In this document: in pieces, positions 1 to 7,120 of the stretch
Position numbering within the stretch: the first letter of the stretch is position 1
Layout: the number at the start of each line of letters is the position of its first letter
Assembly (NCBI GenBank): GCA_016296945.1
Contig: JAEDHQ010000051.1
Location: forward strand, 1-11,894
Source of the DNA: Bacilli bacterium
GTDB taxonomy: Bacteria; Bacillota_I; Bacilli_A; ML615J-28; CAG-698
DNA: 11,894 nt
Direction of reading: 5' to 3'
Translations under genes and position numbers: made by a program
Notes under the pieces: model-generated
The model's database searches: none
The model's input: the letters and a program-made list of their open reading frames with translations, nothing else
What the model was told of the DNA's origin: nothing

Positions 1-617
1 GATTTTTACAAACAATCTTCTTTTTACCATATGTTACAAACTCAATTGCAATTGGGATGGTTTTTGCCGCAATGTTTAACATTGTTGGGACAATTGACCA
101 TATTCAAACAGCAGGGATTATTAATAATTTCTTAGGCTTGTTTGGCATTGAACCAATTGACTGGATTAACCAAGGTTCAACATATTTTACAAACATGGTT
201 GTTATGGTTGTATACATTGTTTGGAATGCTTTACCTTTTAAGATTTTAGTTTTATTAGGTGGTTTACAAGGTATTAATAAACAATACTATGAAGCAGCTA
301 AAGTTGATGGCACTTCAAGAAGAAGAGTATTTACAAGAATTACTGTTCCTCTACTTTCACCAATGATTGCTTATGTTGTAATCACTGGTTTCATGGGTGG
401 ATTTAAAGAATATTCAAGTATTGTCGGTATCTTTGGTGAAGATATGGGTCCAGCAAATGAATCAGGAAGATTAAATACAATCGTCGGATTTATTTATGAT
501 TCATTACCAGCCGATCAACATGGATTAGCATCAGCTGCCGCGTTAATTCTATTTGCAATTATTATGGTTATTACTCTTATTAACTTACAAGTTAGTAAAA
601 AGAAAGTTCACTACTAG
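1..617 (+). CDS. ABC transporter permease, MalF/UgpA type (5' truncated)
   Basis: This is the C-terminal part of an inner-membrane permease of a carbohydrate-type (CUT1-like) ABC importer. The reading frame is open from base 3 to the left edge, so the ATG at 57 is internal and the true start lies outside the window; about 204 residues are visible. Hydrophobic segments alternate with short loops. The cytoplasmic EAA loop that docks onto the ATPase is clear at about 291-363 (EAA, then VDGTS, ending in VPLLSP), as in MalF homologues. The gene ends in TAG, which overlaps the Shine-Dalgarno of the next permease. The pairing with a MalG-like gene and a binding lipoprotein supports an import role. 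The substrate cannot be read from the permease. Family assignment is confident; specificity is unknown. Confidence 0.92.
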   Translation, partial: FLQTIFFLPYVTNSIAIGMVFAAMFNIVGTIDHIQTAGIINNFLGLFGIEPIDWINQGSTYFTNMVVMVVYIVWNALPFKILVLLGGLQGINKQYYEAAKVDGTSRRRVFTRITVPLLSPMIAYVVITGFMGGFKEYSSIVGIFGEDMGPANESGRLNTIVGFIYDSLPADQHGLASAAALILFAIIMVITLINLQVSKKKVHY

Positions 618-628
618 GAGGTGTCATC

Positions 629-1516
629 ATGCAAAATAATTTAGTTATGGCACAAAGAGATATGCAAAAGAGCAGTAAGAAACAAAAAGTAGTTAAGATT
701 TTTGTTCTTGTTGGTTTATATACTTTCTTAGGTATAATGGCTCTTATTGTCTTATTTCCATTCTATTGGATGATTATTTCATCATTAAAAACACTTCCCG
801 AATATCGTTTATCTATTCCAACATTTATTCCAACATTTTGGGATTTCCATAATTATGTTGAAGCTTTTAATACTGCAAATTTAGGTAAATTATTCCTAAA
901 TACAATGTATGTTGGAATTGTTTCTACAATATTATCACTAGTTATCACAGTATTATCAGCCTTTGTATTTGCGCGTTTAGAATTCAAAGGACGAGAAGTA
1001 TTATTTGCAGGTTTACTTGCGACAATGATGATTCCTGGTGAATTATTCACAATCACTAATTTTGGTACTGTTACTAAATTGGGTTGGATAAATACTTTTA
1101 CCGCACTAATCGTTCCCTTTTTGGTAAGTGTATTTTATATTTATTTGTTAAGACAAAACTTTTTACAAATACCTAATGAACTTTACTTAGCTGCAAAAGT
1201 TGATGGTACAAGTGATCTTAAGTATTTATGGAAAGTTATGATTCCACTTGCTGCTCCATCTTTAGTATCAATTACAATCTTAAAGATGATGGGTGCATGG
1301 AACTCTTATGTATGGCCTCGTTTGGTTGCTAATGATGCTGATCATAGATTAATCACCAATGGTTTAAGAAATGCTTTCACCGATTTATCGGGTGATACAG
1401 ATATTCCTTTACAAATGGCAGCCGTTGCGATTGTTTCAGCTCCACTATTCTTAGTATTTATTTTCTTAAGAAAATATATTATGAAGGGTGTTAGTAGAAG
1501 TGGTATTAAAGGTTAA
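629..1516 (+). CDS. ABC transporter permease, MalG/UgpE type
   Basis: This is the second membrane subunit of the same importer, 295 residues, a normal length for MalG-like permeases. About six hydrophobic segments are visible, near residues 23-50, 88-115, 122-140, 155-175, 205-225 and 262-280. The EAA loop is at residues 184-210 (LAAKVDGTS to IPLAAP). The conserved WNSYVWP stretch follows at 224-230, typical of this subfamily. The start at 629 is set by AGGAGG at 616-621, seven bases upstream, which overlaps the TAG stop of the upstream permease and implies coupled translation. Permease 1 and permease 2 should form the heterodimeric channel, served by a MalK/MsmK-like ATPase encoded off-window. 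Confidence 0.95.
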   Translation: MQNNLVMAQRDMQKSSKKQKVVKIFVLVGLYTFLGIMALIVLFPFYWMIISSLKTLPEYRLSIPTFIPTFWDFHNYVEAFNTANLGKLFLNTMYVGIVSTILSLVITVLSAFVFARLEFKGREVLFAGLLATMMIPGELFTITNFGTVTKLGWINTFTALIVPFLVSVFYIYLLRQNFLQIPNELYLAAKVDGTSDLKYLWKVMIPLAAPSLVSITILKMMGAWNSYVWPRLVANDADHRLITNGLRNAFTDLSGDTDIPLQMAAVAIVSAPLFLVFIFLRKYIMKGVSRSGIKG

Positions 1517-1576
1517 GATTAGTTAAAACAAACTAAAATTTAAAATTAAAAAATTACAAAGAGGAAAGGAAACAAA

Positions 1577-3070
1577 ATGAAAAAGAAATTTTTAATGTTG
1601 TTTGCAATGCTAGTTATGGCATTTGTATTTGTTGGCTGTCGAAACAGCGGTATTGGTAACAGAGATGCATTCCAAATTCCTGAAGGTGGATTTGATACTA
1701 CACAAAAAATAACTATTGTATTCCATCATACAATGAGTGCAGAAAATTTACAACCTGTATTAAATGAAGCTATTACTGATTTCAATAAAATTTATCCTAA
1801 TATTGAAGTTAAACATGAACAAATTGGTAATTATGATGATTTAAGAGATAATAATAACACATTATTAACTCAAGATTTACAACCTAACCTAACTTATTGT
1901 TATCCTGACCATGTTGCATTATACAACTTAGCTAATGCTGTTGTAACATTAGATAGTTTAATTGATAGTGATATGGAAGTTAAAGATGAAAATGGTAATG
2001 TAATTGATAGAATCGGTTTAACTCAAGCACAAAAAGATGATTTTATTCAAGCTTATTATGAAGAAGGTAGACAATTTGGTGATGGTAAGATGTATTCATT
2101 ACCATTCTCAAAATCAACTGAAGTTTTATATTACAATAAAACATTCTTTGAAGCAAATGGTATCCAAGTTCCTGATCATTGGTTCTCAACAGATGAAAAT
2201 GATACAACATCTATGGAATATGTTTGTGAACAAATCAAAAAGATTGATTCTGTTTCTACTCCATTAGGATATGACTCAGCTGCTAACTGGTTTATCACAA
2301 TGACTGAACAAATTGGTTCACCTTATACTTCTAGTAAAGAAGGTGAAAAGTTCTTATTCTATAACGATCAAAACATTGAATTCGTAACAAAATTTAGAGA
2401 TTGGTATCAAAAAGGTTGGGTAACAACTCAAGATTTATATGGTTCATATACTTCTGGTTTATTTATTAATACTGCTGATGATGGTTCTGCTCGTAGTTAT
2501 ATGTCAATCGGTTCTAGTGCAGGTGCAACTCACCAACGTCCTAAAAAAGATGGTAATAATTATCCATTTGAAGTAGGAATTGCAACTATTCCTCAAATGG
2601 ATGCTGCAAATCCTAAAGTTATCTCTCAAGGACCTAGCGTTTGTATTTTTAATGATAAGGATCCTCAAAAAGTTTTAGCTTCTTGGTTATTCTTAAAATA
2701 TTTAATTACTAGTCCTAAATTCCAAGGAGGTTTCTCAATGGCTTCAGGTTATGTTCCAGTAATTAAATCAGTTGTTGATTATACAATTGGCGAAGGCGAT
2801 GATGCATATAAACCTTATCAAGAATTCTTAGATAGCGCTGATGGTGGCGATAATGTTGCTGCTTTATCTGCAAAAGTTTGTATGGAACAAGAAAAAGCAT
2901 ATTACACATCTCCTGCATTTAATGGTTCATCTACTGCTCGTGATCAAGCTAATGGTATTATTAATGCCTCTTTATGTATAAATGGAACTGATGCTAAAGC
3001 TGTTGAAGCTGAAATCAGAAAGATTTTCCAAAACGCCTTAAATGAATGTCAATTCAGATATGGTGAATAA
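1577..3070 (+). CDS. Extracellular solute-binding lipoprotein (family 1, MalE/UgpB-like)
   Basis: This is the substrate receptor of the ABC importer, anchored on the outer face of the membrane. It has 497 residues: a lysine-rich N-terminus, a hydrophobic core, and a lipobox-like VFVGC with the lipidated Cys at residue 21. The body has solute-binding family 1 features: an early stretch with FNKIYPNIEV near residues 67-76, and PFSKSTEVLYYNKTFFEANG near 167-186, which matches the conserved 'P...S..LYYNK..F...G' motif of sugar and glycerol-phosphate binders. The start is supported by GAGGAAAGGA at 1561-1570. It lies 60 nt after the second permease. The ligand is unknown. Neighbouring nuclease and OB-domain lipoproteins suggest it could bind a nucleic acid breakdown product, but sugars or glycerophosphodiesters are equally compatible with the fold. 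Confidence 0.92.
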   Translation: MKKKFLMLFAMLVMAFVFVGCRNSGIGNRDAFQIPEGGFDTTQKITIVFHHTMSAENLQPVLNEAITDFNKIYPNIEVKHEQIGNYDDLRDNNNTLLTQDLQPNLTYCYPDHVALYNLANAVVTLDSLIDSDMEVKDENGNVIDRIGLTQAQKDDFIQAYYEEGRQFGDGKMYSLPFSKSTEVLYYNKTFFEANGIQVPDHWFSTDENDTTSMEYVCEQIKKIDSVSTPLGYDSAANWFITMTEQIGSPYTSSKEGEKFLFYNDQNIEFVTKFRDWYQKGWVTTQDLYGSYTSGLFINTADDGSARSYMSIGSSAGATHQRPKKDGNNYPFEVGIATIPQMDAANPKVISQGPSVCIFNDKDPQKVLASWLFLKYLITSPKFQGGFSMASGYVPVIKSVVDYTIGEGDDAYKPYQEFLDSADGGDNVAALSAKVCMEQEKAYYTSPAFNGSSTARDQANGIINASLCINGTDAKAVEAEIRKIFQNALNECQFRYGE

Positions 3071-3110
3071 AAATAATAAATTATTAACGAATAATTAGAA
3101 AATAAAATTT

Positions 3111-4448
3111 ATGAAGAAAATATTAAAGTTATTTAGTTTTATATTAATATTTTCATTATCACTAGTGTTTATTGGTTGTACTGACACACCAGATAATCCA
3201 GATAACAACAAAACAGATACTGTTGATTACGCTGCAAGTGTGAAACTAGATTTAACATCTAGTTCATTAAAAGCAGAAGTTACAGTAAAGACTTTTATTG
3301 ATGGTGATACAACACATTTTAATGTTCCTAAAAGCGTTAGTGAAACTGGTGTATTAAAAGCTAGATACTTAGCAATTAATACTCCAGAATCTACTGGACG
3401 TATTGAAGAATGGGGTAAAAAAGCATCAAACTTTACTCGCAGTAAATTAGAAAGTGCTGTTTCCATTTATATCGAATCAGATAATGATAAATGGAACCTC
3501 GATTCAACTGGTGGCAGACACTTAGTGTGGGTTTGGTATAAAACAAGTAGTGATAGTGAATATCGTAATTTAAATATTGAAATATTACAAGAAGGATTAG
3601 CAATTGCTTCAAATGCAAGTGATAACAAGTATGGTTCTGTTTGCACAAGCGCGATTGCACAAGCAAGAAAACTAAAATTAAATGTATATTCTGGAGAAAA
3701 AGATCCTGACTTCTATTACGGTAGTCGTGTTGATCTTACTTTAAAAGAATTAAGAACAAATATCGAAGAATATGCAAATATTAAAGTTGCTTTTGAAGCT
3801 GTTGTCACAAAAGTTGTTGGTTCTACAATTTATGTAGAAGAATATGATCCAGAAACTGATTTATATTTTGGTATGCAAGTATTTCTAGGATATGGTTTAC
3901 CTGGTAAAGCATTAGAAATTTTAAGTGAAGGAAACCGCGTTTTAATCGTTGGAACTGCTCAATACTATGAAGTTGGTGGTACATGGCAAGTGTCTGGTTT
4001 GTCTTATAAAGCAATGGATCCAAGCCATCCAGATAATGTTAAACTAATTTCTAAAGGAAATGAATGTCCTTATACATTATTAGACGTTAAACGTTTTAAT
4101 ACAGGCAGTGAAAAAATATTTGTGGAAAAAGATGGCGAAGAAGTTGAAAAAACATTTTTATGTCGTCAATTAATGATGAACACAACTGTTACTGCTGTTG
4201 ATTTGTATGTAAAGAAAGTATACACTACTACAAATGAAGCAAGTTCATCTAAAGGTGCGATGACTTTAACTTGTGAAGTTGATGGACAAACAATTTCTGT
4301 GCGAACTGAAGTTTTATATAATAATGGTAGTCTTGTTACAGAAGATGATGTTTTAGGAAAAACTATCACTGTTCAAGGCATTATTGATTATTATGATGGA
4401 ACATATCAAATTAGAGTATTCAAGTATAGTGATATAACATTTCAATAA
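3111..4448 (+). CDS. Surface lipoprotein nuclease: SNase-like domain plus C-terminal OB-like domains
   Basis: Predicted Ca2+-dependent, sugar-nonspecific nuclease on the cell surface, 445 residues. The signal peptide ends in lipobox VFIGC with Cys23, followed by a short D/N/P/T-rich linker. Residues about 56-197 match the staphylococcal nuclease fold: FIDGDT (D66 corresponds to nuclease D21), ARYLAINTPES (R85 to R35, E93 to E43), WGKKASNFT, GGRHLVWVW (R136 to R87), and NLNIEILQEGLA. The usual D40 is Asn here (N90), at a calcium-ligand position. Residues about 207-300 and 350-445 look like two OB-fold units similar to YhcR-type OB domains; each carries a G-x-x-[VI]-x-[VI]-x-G strand motif (274-281 and 416-423). 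The gene sits 40 nt after the binding protein. No clear Shine-Dalgarno precedes the ATG. Nuclease family is fairly secure; activity with N90 is not proven. Confidence 0.85.
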   Translation: MKKILKLFSFILIFSLSLVFIGCTDTPDNPDNNKTDTVDYAASVKLDLTSSSLKAEVTVKTFIDGDTTHFNVPKSVSETGVLKARYLAINTPESTGRIEEWGKKASNFTRSKLESAVSIYIESDNDKWNLDSTGGRHLVWVWYKTSSDSEYRNLNIEILQEGLAIASNASDNKYGSVCTSAIAQARKLKLNVYSGEKDPDFYYGSRVDLTLKELRTNIEEYANIKVAFEAVVTKVVGSTIYVEEYDPETDLYFGMQVFLGYGLPGKALEILSEGNRVLIVGTAQYYEVGGTWQVSGLSYKAMDPSHPDNVKLISKGNECPYTLLDVKRFNTGSEKIFVEKDGEEVEKTFLCRQLMMNTTVTAVDLYVKKVYTTTNEASSSKGAMTLTCEVDGQTISVRTEVLYNNGSLVTEDDVLGKTITVQGIIDYYDGTYQIRVFKYSDITFQ

Positions 4449-4470
4449 AAATTAAAAGGGGAATTAAAAA

Positions 4471-6969
4471 ATGAAAAAATTATTTTTAAGCATTGCATTG
4501 CTTTTTGTGTGTGCATTCGGTTTAGTTGCTTGTGGAAACAAAGTTTCTGAAGAATTAGAAGCAGCTGCAAAATACTTAGATGGAATGTATTTAAGTGGTG
4601 AAGTTGTTGATGGCGCATTTGTAGCTAAAGCTGAAGAAACACCTGATGATTATTCAGTGGTTAGTAAAGTTATCGGTTTAGGTAAAGCATTTGATATCGA
4701 ATGGTCTATCGAAATGATTTCTGGTAACCCAGATGATGTTGTTTTAACAAAAGGTGAAAAAGAAACTTTAATCATTATTAATGAAAAGTCAGAAGAAGTA
4801 GCTAAATATTATTTAGTTGCAGTTATTAAAGATGATAAAACTTCTATCGAAAAGAAATATGAAAAAGTTAAACCTGCTTATCAATTAATGACTTGGGAAG
4901 AAGTTCAAGCTGCTGATGAAGATTCTGTAATTAATGGAAGTGGTGTTATTACTGGTATCGTTGGTACAAACAAATTAACTATTTACTTTGAAAATGAACA
5001 AGGTGGATATTATATCTATGGTTATACTCCAACTGAAGAAGTGAAACCTCTTTTAGCTGTTGGTAAAACAATTGAAGTTAGTGGAGTTAAAGAAACATTT
5101 AAAGGATTAGTTGAATTTACAAGTGCTACTGTTAAAGTTTTAGCAGATGATACTAAAACTCTTACTCCTAAAGATGTAACAGAAACTTTCAAAGCTGCTG
5201 CAACAACAAAAGATGAATCATTAACAAAATTAGTTAACCAATATGTAACAATTAAAGGTGTTACAATGAAAGATATTACTAATGATGGTAAATACTTAAA
5301 CTTCACATTAGCTGGCAAGGAAACTTATGTTTATATTTCTTCATCATCTAATATGGTTACAAGCAAAGAAATTGAAACATTAAAAGGAAAAGTTCAAGAA
5401 GGAATGGAAGCAAACATTACAGGTATGGTTGCATTATTTAACGATGCATTCTATATTATTCCTAATACTGTAGATAGTATTGAATTAGTAATTCCTGAAT
5501 TAAGTGATGCGGAAAAAGTTGCTGATGCTAAAGAAAAAGCTTTAAAATTAGCTGAAGAAAAAGTAGTTGCTGATCTTGATTTATTTACAACTACTGTTTA
5601 TGAAGGTGTTAGTGTTAGTTGGACAAGTTCTAATCCTGATTTAATTGCTAACGATGGTAAATTAGCTGCTAGTCCAGCTGTGGATACTGAAGTTATATTA
5701 ACTGCTGTTATCACATCAGGTAGCGCTTCTGAAACTGTTGAAGTGAAAGTTGTTGTTGCTGCTGTAGCTAAAATGAGTATTGCGGAAGTTAATAAATTAT
5801 ATGGTGAAGAAAATATCGTTTGCGTTGAAGCTAAAGTAGTTGCTACATATAATGGCGGCAATGGAAGCTTTATTGCAGATGAAACTGGTGTTGCTTATTT
5901 ATATACTAAATTACCAGAAGGAATTGCTTTAGGTGATTCTGTAAAATTAATCGCAAAGACAGCTGTTTATGAAAATAGTGGTAAAGAATATACTCGTCAA
6001 TTAAAAACAATTTCAATTGAAAAATTAGAAAAAGAAATTACAGTTGTAAAACCTTCTAAAGTTGAATTAGCAGAAATCGTTGATAAATTCAGTGATGCTA
6101 CTACAATGACTGCAGAACAAAAAGCAGAAGTAATTGCATCTCCATATTATGGAAGATTATATGAATTTACTGGTTATGTAGTTGCTCATCAATTTGATAC
6201 TTATACAAACTATGGTTTATCATTAACTGCTGATGGAGCTACATTTGTATTATATCAATATCAAAATGATTTCCAAGATGAATTCAAAGCATTAGTTGGT
6301 AAGAAAGTTACTATCGTTGCTCCAATGTATGGTTTCTCTGCACAATATGGTTGGAGAATTGGTACTTATTTAACAGCTGTGGAAGCTGGTGAAGAAGCTA
6401 CTTCTACATTACCAACTGCGAAAAATTCTGTAGCTGATGCTAAAGTTGTAGAAAAAGGCACTGCTGTTGAATTAATCGGTCAAGTTGCTACTGTTTATAA
6501 TGGTCAAGGTTTTGTTTTAACTGATGGTACTGGTGGTATCTATGTTTATGTTAAAGGTGATGTTACAGTAAGTGCTGGTGATATCGTAAAAGTAACAGGA
6601 AAAACTGATTTTTATAAAGCTCCTCAAATCGGTAATACTGATTTAGTAGTAGAAAAATTAGCTGAAGGCACATTTAATGCTGATCCAGTAGAAATGACTG
6701 TAGGAGAATACTTAGCAATGGATCCTAAAGATTATACAAACTTTGGAAAAGTTGTAAAAGTTGTAGGTACTCCAGTTGTAAGTGGAAAATATGTTAACTG
6801 TAAATTAACTGATGAAGCAACTGCTAACCTTTATCTAAATGATGATGTAAAAGCAGCATTAGGTGAATTAGCTGGTCAAAAAGTTGAATTTATTGCTGTA
6901 ACATATAACCAATCTGGTAGTTATCCATTAACAATGCTTGTTATTTCTTACAAAGTTGTAACTGAATAA
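4471..6969 (+). CDS. Large surface lipoprotein with about six OB-like units and two Ig-like domains
   Basis: No named family is recognised for the whole protein of 832 residues. The signal peptide ends in a canonical LVAC lipobox with Cys21, so it is membrane-anchored outside the cell. Residues about 27-133 look like a degenerate bacterial Ig-like domain. Residues 344-432 look like an 'atrophied' bacterial Ig domain (WTSSNPDLI at 384-392, then repeated V/A strands). The rest is OB-like units at about 138-225, 232-340, 435-520, 530-635, 648-728 and 740-832. There is no nuclease or other catalytic motif. It follows the nuclease gene by 22 nt with AAGGGGA at 4456-4462 as Shine-Dalgarno, and is the last gene before the terminator. 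Codon use is strongly biased (TTA, GAA, GTT, GCT; almost no ATA), suggesting high expression. Likely role: binding a polymer, plausibly nucleic acid, for the neighbouring nuclease. That role is inference. Confidence 0.8.
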   Translation: MKKLFLSIALLFVCAFGLVACGNKVSEELEAAAKYLDGMYLSGEVVDGAFVAKAEETPDDYSVVSKVIGLGKAFDIEWSIEMISGNPDDVVLTKGEKETLIIINEKSEEVAKYYLVAVIKDDKTSIEKKYEKVKPAYQLMTWEEVQAADEDSVINGSGVITGIVGTNKLTIYFENEQGGYYIYGYTPTEEVKPLLAVGKTIEVSGVKETFKGLVEFTSATVKVLADDTKTLTPKDVTETFKAAATTKDESLTKLVNQYVTIKGVTMKDITNDGKYLNFTLAGKETYVYISSSSNMVTSKEIETLKGKVQEGMEANITGMVALFNDAFYIIPNTVDSIELVIPELSDAEKVADAKEKALKLAEEKVVADLDLFTTTVYEGVSVSWTSSNPDLIANDGKLAASPAVDTEVILTAVITSGSASETVEVKVVVAAVAKMSIAEVNKLYGEENIVCVEAKVVATYNGGNGSFIADETGVAYLYTKLPEGIALGDSVKLIAKTAVYENSGKEYTRQLKTISIEKLEKEITVVKPSKVELAEIVDKFSDATTMTAEQKAEVIASPYYGRLYEFTGYVVAHQFDTYTNYGLSLTADGATFVLYQYQNDFQDEFKALVGKKVTIVAPMYGFSAQYGWRIGTYLTAVEAGEEATSTLPTAKNSVADAKVVEKGTAVELIGQVATVYNGQGFVLTDGTGGIYVYVKGDVTVSAGDIVKVTGKTDFYKAPQIGNTDLVVEKLAEGTFNADPVEMTVGEYLAMDPKDYTNFGKVVKVVGTPVVSGKYVNCKLTDEATANLYLNDDVKAALGELAGQKVEFIAVTYNQSGSYPLTMLVISYKVVTE
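4882..6966 (+). repeat. Tandem OB-like protein repeats (six units, interrupted by an Ig-like domain)
   Basis: The units are diverged at DNA level but share a strand pattern in the protein: a 'Y-x-Y' type strand (YYIYGY 180-185, YVYIS 286-290, AYLYTK 475-480, FVLYQY 592-597, IYVYVK 690-695, NLYLN 786-790), then [VLEA]-G-x-x-[VAI]-x-[VIL] (VGKTIEV 197-203, EGMEANI 310-316, LGDSVKL 487-493, VGKKVTI 609-615, AGDIVKV 702-708, AGQKVEF 801-807). The same motif occurs twice in the upstream nuclease. An Ig-like domain at residues 344-432 separates units two and three. Boundaries are by eye. Confidence 0.6.
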
Positions 6970-6992
6970 AAAATAAATATTAAACAAAAAAT

Positions 6993-7022
6993 AAAGCGCG
7001 TAAGAAATTACGCGTTTTTTTT
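6993..7022 (+). terminator. Intrinsic terminator of the ABC/nuclease operon
   Basis: A 7-bp perfect stem, CGCGTAA (6997-7003) with TTACGCG (7008-7014), is capped by a GAAA tetraloop. A G-T pair and A-T pairs extend the base, and eight T residues follow (7015-7022). It starts 23 nt after the stop of the OB-array gene. This is the clearest terminator in the window. Confidence 0.92.
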
Positions 7023-7044
7023 ATTGACATAAAAGAAAAAATAA

Positions 7045-7080
7045 TTGACTCTTTCTTATTTTTATAAAATATGTTATATT
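7045..7080 (+). promoter_or_regulatory. Probable sigma-A promoter for the aldo/keto reductase-ksgA-yabG-ispE group
   Basis: Two readings are possible. One is -35 TTGACT (7045-7050) with -10 TATGTT (7070-7075), a 19-bp spacer. The other is an extended -10, TGTTATATT (7072-7080), with a poor -35. A perfect TTGACA at 7024-7029 lies against the terminator but has no -10 at the right distance. Position between a terminator and a gene start makes a promoter here very likely; the exact elements are uncertain. Confidence 0.5.
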
Positions 7081-7120
7081 ATTATTGGATAAAACAATAA
7101 ACAATTAGGAGGATAGTTTT

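Larger units (their letters stand above)
1..7022 (+). other. Operon: ABC permeases, binding lipoprotein, nuclease lipoprotein, OB-array lipoprotein
   Basis: Five genes run in one direction with gaps of 11, 60, 40 and 22 nt and no internal terminator. The group closes with a strong intrinsic terminator at 6993-7022. The 5' end lies off-window. Three consecutive products carry lipoboxes, so importer, receptor, nuclease and binding protein would all assemble at the membrane surface. Co-transcription is inferred from spacing and orientation. Confidence 0.75.

Noticed and set aside
57..59. ATG 57 as the true start of the first permease
   Set aside because: The frame is open to the left edge and encodes permease-like residues before it, so this Met is internal.
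853..1056. Minus-strand open frames opposite real genes (also 3227-3466, 3433-3666, 3823-4023, 4166-4369, 5022-5318, 5598-5861, 7786-8004, 8166-8513, 10113-10331, 11270-11515, 11588-11785)
   Set aside because: Each lies opposite a gene with clear family motifs, has no convincing ribosome binding site, and shows no recognisable protein signature; they are products of AT-rich complementary strands.
1519..1536. Inverted repeat TTAGTT/AACTAA between the second permease and the binding protein
   Set aside because: The stem has six pairs with one G-C and no T-tract follows; too weak to call a terminator, though it could mark an mRNA processing point.
2037..2267. Plus-strand 76-codon open frame inside the binding-protein gene
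   Set aside because: It overlaps a well-supported gene in another frame and its product is low-complexity with no motif.
3075..3090. AT-only inverted repeat (TAATAA/TTATTA) before the nuclease gene
   Set aside because: No G-C pair and almost no loop; expected by chance in such AT-rich DNA.
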